Source: Bacteroidota bacterium | GTDB lineage: Bacteria; Bacteroidota; Bacteroidia; Bacteroidales; UBA4417 | Length of the DNA: 12,927 bases | Assembly (NCBI GenBank): GCA_020048595.1 | Contig: JAIFMH010000181.1 | Span: forward strand, 1 to 12,927 | Direction of reading: 5' to 3' | Part shown: piece after piece, positions 6,659 to 12,927 of the stretch | Numbering within the stretch: the first letter of the stretch is position 1 | Layout: each line of letters begins with the position of its first letter | Translations under genes and position numbers: made by a program | The notes under the pieces: generated by a model | Told to the model about the DNA's origin: nothing | Database searches by the model: none | What the model saw: the letters and a program-made list of their open reading frames with translations, nothing else

Positions 6659-9232
6659 ATGCCCGATACTCCTTATTCCGTTGTGACTATAAGTGCTTTA
6701 TGCCTGTTATTTTATGGCATCTCCCTGGCATTAGTCCGATTTGGGGTAATTTCCGTAAGCTTGCAGCAGAAATTCTGGAACAATTTATTATTGCTTGCAA
6801 TTGTTGTAGCTGGAAGCCTGGGGATAATGCTGGCAATTACTGTAAATTACAAAATTGATCTACCATTAACTGACAGCCTCCTGGTGTGGCATGTGGATTT
6901 TGGAATTGCGCTTTTCCTGATCGCTGTTTTTCACTTTTCATGGCATATGAAATATTACCGGTCTATGTTTAATAAAACTGACAAAGACAGCCATGAATCT
7001 GATGATTCAGTTTTTAAAACACCCTCAATTTCACCTATTTACAGACTTGGATTTAACCTGAAACGTCTTCCTTTCAGCCTTGGTTTTACCGCCATGGCCA
7101 CCCAGTTGATTCTGATCCGCGAGTTTTTATCCGTTTTTAACGGAAACGAAATTGTAATTGGCATTGTACTGGCTAACTGGATGTTACTTACCGGGCTTGG
7201 AGCGCTATTGAATCGAAAAGCCAAAAACCACACCGGGCTGAAAGGAATCATGACCGTATTATTCACTTTGGCTATAATTCCTATAATAACGCTTTTCCTG
7301 CTAAATTGGATGAGAAATATAGTTCTTCCGGTTGGAGGCATGCCAGGCATTGGTCAGATTATATTCGGAACCAGCATTTTACTGGCGCCTTTCTGCCTTC
7401 TTTCCGGCTGGCTCTTCAATGCTGTTAGCCAATATCTCTCGCATACGCTTAATAAAAATGCAATCAGCCTTACTTACGGATGGGAAACAATTGGAAGCAT
7501 TACAGCGGGAATATTGTGCAGCCTGGTTCTCATTTTCATTTTTGAACCATTTCAGAATCTTGCCATTATTCTGGTACTTAACAGTATGATTCTTTTCCTG
7601 ATCAGCAGGAAAGAAATTTTTTCAGTCAGGAAAAAATTTCATCTGTATGTTTCTGTTGCTATAATTCTTGCATTTGCCACTTTAGTCTCGAACCTGGATA
7701 AAACAGCCATGCAATTCCTGTTTCCAGACCAGGAAATTGTTTCTTTTAAAGATACTCCGTACGGAAAGCTTGTTGTGACAGAAAACGCAGGTCAGATGAA
7801 CTTCTTTGAGAATAACACACTTCTTTTCACCACAAATAATACAACTGCGAACGAAGAAGCCGTTCACTATGCTTTGCTTCAGCGCACTGTGAATGGAAAT
7901 GTTCTGCTAATTGGAAGTGGAATTTCAGGCATCTCCGAAGAATGTTTAAAGTATCCTTTGAAAAGGCTTGAATGTTTGGAGATCAATCCGCAGATACAGG
8001 TTCTCGGCAAGGCATTCCAGCGGTTGCCGGCAGATAAGCGTTTTAAAATGCATTTTGGTGATCCGCGGTTATTGGTGAATAAAATGTCGCAGGAAAAAGA
8101 TCGGTTGCTAATGCAGCCACAGCCCTTAATTACGAAGATCGACTCGCTAAGTTTTGACGCAATAATCCTGAATCTGCCTGAACCTTCGACACTTCATCTC
8201 AACCGCTTGTATACATTTGAATTTTTAGTTCGTGTTAAAAAACTGCTTGCCGAACAGGGCATTGTAACGCTAAGTCTGCTGTCTACCTTTAATTACGTAG
8301 GGAGCGACGCCTTAAAAATTCAATCCACTATGCATCAGACACTCAAAGCTATATTTAAAAATGTTCTGGTGATTCCCGGAGAGAAAAACTATTTCCTGGC
8401 TTCGGATGGACCTTTAACTACCGCTGTTTCCGGTCTTGGCGGAAGTCGTGGAATAACAAACGAATATGTTAATGAATATTACCTCGATGATGTTTCGCTG
8501 AAGGAGCGCTCAGATAAAATCATGAAACGGATTTCTGTCGAAGCCCCGATAAATCGTGATTTTGAGCCGGTGGCCTGTTACCGGCAATTGAACTATTGGT
8601 TGAGTTATTCCGGAAATTCCGGTGCATACTTCCTGGTTTTTCCGCTTATCCTGTTGCTGATACTTACAGGCATTCGCTCCGGCGGGATAACAGTGGCTTT
8701 GTTTTCGGCTGGTTTTAGTTCCTTCTCATTGGAAATAATCCTGATACTTACTTTCCAGGTATTGTACGGCTATATTTACCTGATGACTGGAATTTTCATT
8801 ACCCTTTTTATGGCAGGACTGGCAACCGGAGTCTTTCTGGCAAAGCATTTTCCGAAAAATGCGACCTATAATACTCTTGTAAAACTGCAATTTATTTCAG
8901 TAGTACTGATAGTATTGAGCCTGGCAGGAATCTGCCTTTCCGGTAATTTTCAGCTCTCATCCATACTGATGCACATTCTTTTCAGCATACTTATCATTTG
9001 CATAGCAACAGTAACAGGTGCTCAGTTTCATATTGCTTCCATTCTTAAATCCGGCAATATAAATAAAGTAGCTGCAACTAACTATTCTGCTGACCTGATT
9101 GGATCGGCTGCAGGAGCCTTGCTTATAAACGCGTGGATTGTACCTTCTTTTGGATTTATAACCTCTCTTTATGTTGTTGCTGGTGTAAGTATGTTTGGGA
9201 TCATTCTCTTGCTTATAAAAAAACAAGCGTAA
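6659..9232 (+). CDS. Membrane protein with spermidine-synthase-like transferase domain
   Basis: An 857-residue protein in three parts. Residues 1-100 have three membrane helices; the third carries H78, H92 and H96 (WHVDFG...FHFSWH), a spacing seen in helices that bind heme, though this is only suggestive. Residues about 138-345 hold further helices like the membrane part of fused spermidine synthases (GFTAMATQLILIREF, NGNEIVIG). Residues about 357-590 are a Rossmann transferase domain: YGKLVVTE, HYALLQ, LLIGSGISG (416-424), LEINP (440-444), GDPR (467-470), LNLPEPST and LNRLYT. Seven more helices follow (655-853). Key positions differ from true aminopropyltransferases: GSGISG replaces GGGDGG, and NLPEP replaces the catalytic D..DP. 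It may therefore use S-adenosylmethionine differently or bind another ligand. It sits between the two AmmeMemoRadiSam genes in one direction. Confidence 0.85.
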   Translation: MPDTPYSVVTISALCLLFYGISLALVRFGVISVSLQQKFWNNLLLLAIVVAGSLGIMLAITVNYKIDLPLTDSLLVWHVDFGIALFLIAVFHFSWHMKYYRSMFNKTDKDSHESDDSVFKTPSISPIYRLGFNLKRLPFSLGFTAMATQLILIREFLSVFNGNEIVIGIVLANWMLLTGLGALLNRKAKNHTGLKGIMTVLFTLAIIPIITLFLLNWMRNIVLPVGGMPGIGQIIFGTSILLAPFCLLSGWLFNAVSQYLSHTLNKNAISLTYGWETIGSITAGILCSLVLIFIFEPFQNLAIILVLNSMILFLISRKEIFSVRKKFHLYVSVAIILAFATLVSNLDKTAMQFLFPDQEIVSFKDTPYGKLVVTENAGQMNFFENNTLLFTTNNTTANEEAVHYALLQRTVNGNVLLIGSGISGISEECLKYPLKRLECLEINPQIQVLGKAFQRLPADKRFKMHFGDPRLLVNKMSQEKDRLLMQPQPLITKIDSLSFDAIILNLPEPSTLHLNRLYTFEFLVRVKKLLAEQGIVTLSLLSTFNYVGSDALKIQSTMHQTLKAIFKNVLVIPGEKNYFLASDGPLTTAVSGLGGSRGITNEYVNEYYLDDVSLKERSDKIMKRISVEAPINRDFEPVACYRQLNYWLSYSGNSGAYFLVFPLILLLILTGIRSGGITVALFSAGFSSFSLEIILILTFQVLYGYIYLMTGIFITLFMAGLATGVFLAKHFPKNATYNTLVKLQFISVVLIVLSLAGICLSGNFQLSSILMHILFSILIICIATVTGAQFHIASILKSGNINKVAATNYSADLIGSAAGALLINAWIVPSFGFITSLYVVAGVSMFGIILLLIKKQA

Positions 9233-9279
9233 ATCTCAATTTTATTTGCACTACAAACATCAAAAGAGAACATATGTCG

Positions 9280-9287
9280 TATTTTTG
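9280..9287 (+). promoter_or_regulatory. Putative -7 element for the radical SAM gene
   Basis: TATTTTTG matches TAnnTTTG and lies 23 bases before the ATG at 9311, in the 78-base gap after the membrane transferase gene. The nearest TTTG upstream is too far for a standard -33 box, so the gene could be both read through from upstream and started here. Confidence 0.4.
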
Positions 9288-9310
9288 TATAAGTTTTATG
9301 CTTGTCGGCG

Positions 9311-10444
9311 ATGAACAGACGCATATTCATAACAACAAGCTTAGCATCGGCAGCCTGCCTGATTTGTAAGAACCAATTACTTATGGCCGGAATGAATGGA
9401 TTTCCTGAAGTCCCAATGGAAAGTACACTCTGGAAATGGAGCCGCGAAGCCTATCATTATAAAGTTACTCCGCGTGGCGTTGAATGCACCAACTGCCCTA
9501 ACCAATGCACGCTCAAACGCATGGAAACCAGCAAATGCCGTAACCGCATCAATGTAAAGGATAAGTTGTATTCCATTGCATATGGCAATCCATGCGCTGT
9601 GCATATTGACCCGATTGAGAAGAAACCGTTTTTTCATTTCCTTCCTTCCTCGCGTGCTTTTTCTATTGCTACTGCTGGATGTAATTTCACCTGTTTGAAT
9701 TGCCAGAACTGGGAAATTTCGCAGAAAAGTCCAAAAGAAACGGAGAATATGGACCTGATGCCAGCCAATGTTGTTGATGCATGTTTAAAAAACAACTGCG
9801 AAAGTATTGCTTACACCTATGGCGAACCAACTGTTTTTTACGAATACGTTTACGATACAGCGCGGCTGGCACATGAAAAAGGGATAAAAAATATTTACAA
9901 ATCAAATGGATATATAAACGAGCAACCTCTGAGAATGCTATGCAAACACCTGGATGCTGCCAATATCGATCTGAAAGGATTTACAGAGGACACTTATCTT
10001 AAACTTAATTCAGGTAAACTTGCGCCTGTTTTGCGAACGCTCCAGGTTTTAAAGGAAGAAGGAGTCTGGCTCGAAATCACCAACCTTGTTATTCCATCCT
10101 GGACTGATAACATGAAAACAATCCGCGATATGTGTAAATGGTTTGTTACCAATAAAATGGATGAAAGCCCATTGCATTTCAGCCGTTTTTCACCTTTATA
10201 CAAACTTACTCAACTGCCGGCAACACCTTTACTTACTTTGCAAAGAGCCCGCGAAACAGCCTTGAATGCGGGGATGAAATATGTTTATGTCGGCAACCTG
10301 CCTGGCTCCAACCTCGAAAACACGACCTGCCCTAAATGCGGAAAAACTGTCGTACAACGTAAAGGATTCAGGGTGATTCAAAATAATATTTCAGCCGGAA
10401 ACTGCAGGTATTGCGGGGAAAAGATTGCCGGAGTCTGGAGCTGA
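9311..10444 (+). CDS. AmmeMemoRadiSam system radical SAM enzyme with Tat-like N-terminus
   Basis: A 377-residue radical SAM protein of the COG1180 (pyruvate formate-lyase activase-like) group. CNFTCLNC (C124, C128, C131) is the CxxxCxxC site for the 4Fe-4S cluster that cleaves S-adenosylmethionine. Ahead of it is a second cysteine set typical of this subfamily, CTNCPNQC plus C76, then AVHIDPIEKKPFFHFLP and, after the cluster, QNWEISQ and YTYGEPTVFYEY. The C-terminus has a zinc-ribbon-like pair, CPKC (340-343) and CRYC (365-368). The start MNRRIFITTSLASAACLIC resembles a twin-arginine export signal (RRxF plus a short hydrophobic stretch), and the protein is some 30-40 residues longer at this end than I expect for the family. 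A TTG at 9302 would add only three residues and spoil the short n-region, so ATG 9311 is preferred. Substrate is unknown; the partner is the Memo-AMMECR1 protein. Confidence 0.9.
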   Translation: MNRRIFITTSLASAACLICKNQLLMAGMNGFPEVPMESTLWKWSREAYHYKVTPRGVECTNCPNQCTLKRMETSKCRNRINVKDKLYSIAYGNPCAVHIDPIEKKPFFHFLPSSRAFSIATAGCNFTCLNCQNWEISQKSPKETENMDLMPANVVDACLKNNCESIAYTYGEPTVFYEYVYDTARLAHEKGIKNIYKSNGYINEQPLRMLCKHLDAANIDLKGFTEDTYLKLNSGKLAPVLRTLQVLKEEGVWLEITNLVIPSWTDNMKTIRDMCKWFVTNKMDESPLHFSRFSPLYKLTQLPATPLLTLQRARETALNAGMKYVYVGNLPGSNLENTTCPKCGKTVVQRKGFRVIQNNISAGNCRYCGEKIAGVWS

Positions 10445-10554
10445 AATATTCTCTTTCAATTAATGAACTCTCGTTTACCGATTTATTCACGATATTCACT
10501 CTAACAAAACTATCTGTCTACCGTTTTATCATTAAATAAAAATATTTTGCGTTT

Positions 10555-10562
10555 TACCTTTG
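10555..10562 (+). promoter_or_regulatory. Putative -7 element for the SDR gene
   Basis: TACCTTTG matches TAnnTTTG, 15 bases before the ATG at 10578. It overlaps a TTG at 10560 that would otherwise extend the frame by six codons, which argues for the ATG. No clear -33 box was found. Confidence 0.5.
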
Positions 10563-10577
10563 CGAAAAAACGAAACT

Positions 10578-11492
10578 ATGCAAACCATTTTAGGATCAGG
10601 CGGCATAATTGCCAATCACCTGGCAACATCGTTACCCGAATACACAGATAAAATAAGGCTGGTTAGCCGTAAGCCGAAATTTGTAACAGGAAAAGAAGAA
10701 CTGGTTTCAGCTGATCTCACATCAGCCGACGATGTTCTGAAAGCCGTAAAAGGTTCCGAAATAGTTTATCTCACAGCAGGACTGCAATATGATAGCAAAG
10801 TATGGCAGGAACAATGGCCCCGACTGATGCAGAATGTTATTAACGCCTGCAAGGAAAACAATGCCAAACTGGTATTTTTTGACAATGTGTATATGTATGG
10901 AAAGGTTGTAGGTCTCATGACCGAAGAAACGCCTTTTAATCCCTGCAGCCGTAAAGGCGAAGTGAGAGCCAAAATAGCTACTATGATTTTAAATGAAGTT
11001 GCTAATGGCTCATTAACAGCTCTTATTGCCCGATCAGCCGATTTTTATGGTCCGGAAACAAACAACAGTTTCCTGAACATGATGGTTTTCGAAAACCTTA
11101 AAAAAGAAAAAGCTGCCCAGCTTATGATCAGTAAAAACCTGAAACATAGTTTTACTTACACGCCGGATGCCGGTAAAGCAACTGCTTTACTTGGAAATAC
11201 TCCTTCAGCCTTTAACCAAACCTGGCACCTGCCTGCTGATATGAATGTATTAACAACGCAACAAATTGTCGAAATTGCAGCAAAAGAACTAAATGTAAAA
11301 CCTAAAATCACAGTCTTGCCAAAATTGATGATTCAAATGGCCGGCCTTTTTAATCCAATTATTAAGGAGAGTGTGGAAATGCTATATCAGTACGATTCCG
11401 ATTATATTTTTGATTCCGGTAAATTCGACCAGACTTTCAAATTCAACAAAGTTTTGTATGCTGATGGAATTCGTAATTCGGTAAAGTCATGA
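10578..11492 (+). CDS. NAD(P)-dependent epimerase/dehydratase family protein (atypical SDR)
   Basis: A 304-residue extended SDR-type protein. The Rossmann start is TILGSGGIIANHLA (3-16), with the glycine-rich loop GSGGIIA in place of the usual GATGFIG. VSADLTSADDV (43-53) is the adenine-side DL motif and VYLTAG (63-68) the strand before the cofactor. FFDNVYMYG (100-108) and IARSADFYGPE (150-160) match the SSxxVYG and RxxNxYGP regions of the family. The YxxxK catalytic pair is not seen: at its expected place is RKGEVR (125-130). Members I recall share the DNVYMYG...SRKGEVRAKI block, so this may be a defined subfamily, with a different acid-base or a binding role. Substrate unknown. It ends at a strong hairpin and is probably a single-gene transcript. 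Confidence 0.85.
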   Translation: MQTILGSGGIIANHLATSLPEYTDKIRLVSRKPKFVTGKEELVSADLTSADDVLKAVKGSEIVYLTAGLQYDSKVWQEQWPRLMQNVINACKENNAKLVFFDNVYMYGKVVGLMTEETPFNPCSRKGEVRAKIATMILNEVANGSLTALIARSADFYGPETNNSFLNMMVFENLKKEKAAQLMISKNLKHSFTYTPDAGKATALLGNTPSAFNQTWHLPADMNVLTTQQIVEIAAKELNVKPKITVLPKLMIQMAGLFNPIIKESVEMLYQYDSDYIFDSGKFDQTFKFNKVLYADGIRNSVKS

Positions 11493-11526
11493 TTTTTTGA
11501 CTGAAACTATTATCTTGTAAAAATCA

Positions 11527-11558
11527 TGCAAAAGCACCTCCACGAAGGTGCTTTTGCA
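11527..11558 (+). terminator. Hairpin terminator after the SDR gene
   Basis: A perfect 13-bp stem, TGCAAAAGCACCT with AGGTGCTTTTGCA, around a 6-base loop (CCACGA). It starts 35 bases after the SDR stop. The A-run in the 5' arm and T-run in the 3' arm give the usual look of a factor-independent terminator that could act in both directions; only GTTTA follows the stem. Confidence 0.85.
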
Positions 11559-11637
11559 GTTTAATACCGATTTATTGGTTCAAAATATTCTGGTTTCAAT
11601 ACTGATTATAAATAAGTTACAAATTATTCAAATTCCA

Positions 11638-11666
11638 TTGTTACAGTGCAATAATTTTTACCTTTG
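11638..11666 (+). promoter_or_regulatory. Putative kbl promoter
   Basis: TTG at 11638-11640, an 18-base spacer and TACCTTTG at 11659-11666, a full TAnnTTTG match. Both boxes and the spacing fit Bacteroidota promoters; this is the best promoter in the window. It lies 80 bases after the terminator and some 198 bases before the kbl ATG. Confidence 0.6.
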
Positions 11667-11755
11667 CTCCCGGATTCAAATAAATTTTACGAAGAGAAAT
11701 CATTACTAAGGCATTTGAATCGAATCTTAAAAACTGCTTTCCAACTCAGAATCAC

Positions 11756-11813
11756 GGGTACCGGAACATGGAACCCGGAACCCGGAACTTTGAACCCTTG
11801 AACTTTTGAACTC
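11756..11813. repeat. Heptamer array, about 8 units (GGAACCC/TGAACTT type)
   Basis: Six gap-free 7-base steps (GGGTACC, GGAACAT, GGAACCC, GGAACCC, GGAACTT, TGAACCC at 11756-11797), then two more units (TGAACTT, TGAACTC), each preceded by one extra T. It lies in the predicted untranslated leader of kbl, 51 bases before the ATG. Confidence 0.65.
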
Positions 11814-11864
11814 TTTATTCAGAACACAAAACCCCAACTTATAAACAATAATCCTTAAAACAAT

Positions 11865-12927
11865 ATGTACTCCAAATTTCAGGATCACCTTACCAAAGAA
11901 CTTGCCGGAATAAAAGAAGCCGGTTTATTTAAAAACGAACGTGTTATTGTTTCCCCTCAGGGCGCCGAAATCACAATCAGTTCAGGTGCCGAAGTACTCA
12001 ACTTCTGCGCCAACAATTACCTCGGACTGTCAAACAATCCAAAACTTATTGCTGCTGCCAAAGAAGCTCTCGATACACACGGTTACGGCCTTTCGTCGGT
12101 GCGTTTTATCTGTGGCACACAGGACCTCCACAAAACTCTGGAAGCTAAAATAGCTGAGTTTTTCGGAACCGAAGATACTATCCTTTATGCTGCCTGTTTC
12201 GATGCCAATGGCGGAGTTTTTGAACCACTTCTGGGCGAAAATGATGCAATTATCTCCGATTCACTCAACCATGCTTCCATCATCGACGGAGTCAGGCTTT
12301 GCAAAGCACAGCGTTATCGCTACGAAAATTCAAATATGGCCGACCTCGAAGAACAGTTAAAACTGGCACAGGCTCAGAATTTCAGGCTAATTGTTACCGA
12401 TGCCGTTTTCTCTATGGATGGAAACGCAGCTAAGTTGGATGAAATTTATGCGCTGGCTCAGAAATACGATGCCATGATTATGGTGGATGAATGTCACTCA
12501 GCAGGAGTAGTCGGCAAAACCGGTCGTGGGATTACCGAACTTCACAACCTGAAAGGTAAAATAGAGATAATTACCGGTACTCTGGGTAAAGCATTTGGCG
12601 GTGCCATTGGCGGATTTACAACCGGTAAAAAGGAAATTATCGATCTGCTTCGTCAGCGTTCGCGTCCTTATCTTTTCAGCAATTCAATTCCTCCGGTGGT
12701 AGCTGCTGCCGGCATACGCATGTTTGAAATGATGAGCGAAACAAACGAATTACAGGATAAACTGCATGCAAATACTGAATATTTTGTTGCGAAAATGCTC
12801 GCAGCCGGTTTCGATATCAAACCTACTCAAAGCGCCATCTGTGCCGTAATGCTTTACGATGCAAAACTGAGCCAGGAAATGGCAGCCAAACTTCTCGATG
12901 AAGGTATTTATGTTATCGGATTTTATT
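11865..12927 (+). CDS. kbl: 2-amino-3-ketobutyrate CoA ligase (glycine C-acetyltransferase), 3' truncated by window edge
   Basis: A PLP enzyme of the alpha-oxoamine synthase family that cleaves 2-amino-3-ketobutyrate with CoA to glycine and acetyl-CoA, the second step of threonine breakdown. The frame is open from ATG 11865 to the window edge (354 codons; the family has just under 400 residues, so about 40 are missing). Visible hallmarks: NNYLGLSNNP (50-59), YGLSSVRFICGTQ (74-86), SDSLNHASIIDG, VTDAVFSMDGN, VDECHSAG (207-214, with the PLP-binding aspartate and histidine), TLGKAFGGA (239-247, with K242 as the PLP Schiff-base lysine) and RQRSRPYLFSNS. The last of these is typical of Kbl rather than of the related BioF or serine palmitoyltransferase. 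The threonine dehydrogenase that would supply its substrate is not in the window; the SDR gene upstream is not an obvious match. Confidence 0.95.
   Translation, partial: MYSKFQDHLTKELAGIKEAGLFKNERVIVSPQGAEITISSGAEVLNFCANNYLGLSNNPKLIAAAKEALDTHGYGLSSVRFICGTQDLHKTLEAKIAEFFGTEDTILYAACFDANGGVFEPLLGENDAIISDSLNHASIIDGVRLCKAQRYRYENSNMADLEEQLKLAQAQNFRLIVTDAVFSMDGNAAKLDEIYALAQKYDAMIMVDECHSAGVVGKTGRGITELHNLKGKIEIITGTLGKAFGGAIGGFTTGKKEIIDLLRQRSRPYLFSNSIPPVVAAAGIRMFEMMSETNELQDKLHANTEYFVAKMLAAGFDIKPTQSAICAVMLYDAKLSQEMAAKLLDEGIYVIGFY

Larger units (their letters stand above)
11493..11864. other. Intergenic region and kbl leader
   Basis: A 372-base gap without a credible gene. It holds the terminator at 11527-11558, the kbl promoter at 11638-11666 and a heptamer array at 11756-11813. 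If the promoter is right, kbl has a leader of about 190 bases that includes the array. No known riboswitch was recognised. Confidence 0.6.

Noticed and set aside
9133..9369. A 78-codon open frame spanning the end of the transferase gene and the start of the radical SAM gene
   Set aside because: It overlaps both confident genes in another frame, is rich in Cys/Trp from out-of-frame reading and has no credible start context.
10578..11492. SDR gene as the threonine dehydrogenase partner of kbl
   Set aside because: SDR-type threonine dehydrogenases keep the YxxxK pair, which is absent here; a strong terminator and separate promoter also divide the two genes.
11941..12153. A 70-codon open frame inside kbl
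   Set aside because: It lies wholly within kbl in another frame; the kbl frame shows continuous family motifs.

Overview
The window looks like a stretch of a Bacteroidota chromosome, probably an environmental Bacteroidales/Marinilabiliales-type lineage. The evidence is a GldH-like lipoprotein, lipoprotein signals ending in FFSC-type boxes, absence of clear Shine-Dalgarno sequences, and several TAnnTTTG-type -7 promoter elements just upstream of genes. It is AT-rich, gene-dense and shows no insertion sequences, phage genes, tRNA, rRNA or CRISPR. The lineage call is inference from gene content.

Left part (1-4494): the 3' end of asd (aspartate-semialdehyde dehydrogenase) and ribF (riboflavin kinase/FAD synthetase) on the + strand. 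These face three minus-strand genes: mnmA (tRNA 2-thiouridylase), a GldH-like gliding lipoprotein gene, and a secreted protein of unknown role with a carboxypeptidase-regulatory-like fold. The best mnmA start is a TTG at 4494.

Centre (4871-10444, + strand): the most interesting part is an AmmeMemoRadiSam locus. It encodes a Memo-AMMECR1 fusion with a lipoprotein-type signal peptide, an 857-residue membrane protein with a spermidine-synthase-like methyl/aminopropyl-transferase domain whose catalytic motifs are altered, and a COG1180-type radical SAM enzyme with a twin-arginine-like N-terminus. All three products therefore carry features placing them in or across the membrane. This suggests an envelope-located version of a system whose chemistry I do not know to be established.

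Right part (10578-12927, + strand): an atypical SDR-family epimerase/dehydratase, a strong hairpin terminator, and the first 354 codons of kbl (2-amino-3-ketobutyrate CoA ligase) behind its own promoter and a long leader.

Through the intergenic regions run short tandem repeats that nearly all have a 7-base period. The largest is 21 uninterrupted heptamers at 6477-6623, inside the AmmeMemoRadiSam locus. Smaller arrays with different units, mostly of GGAAnnn form, lie at 634-654, 1729-1756, 4561-4595, 4725-4752 (inverted) and 11756-11813. They are not CRISPRs and no gene in the window explains them.
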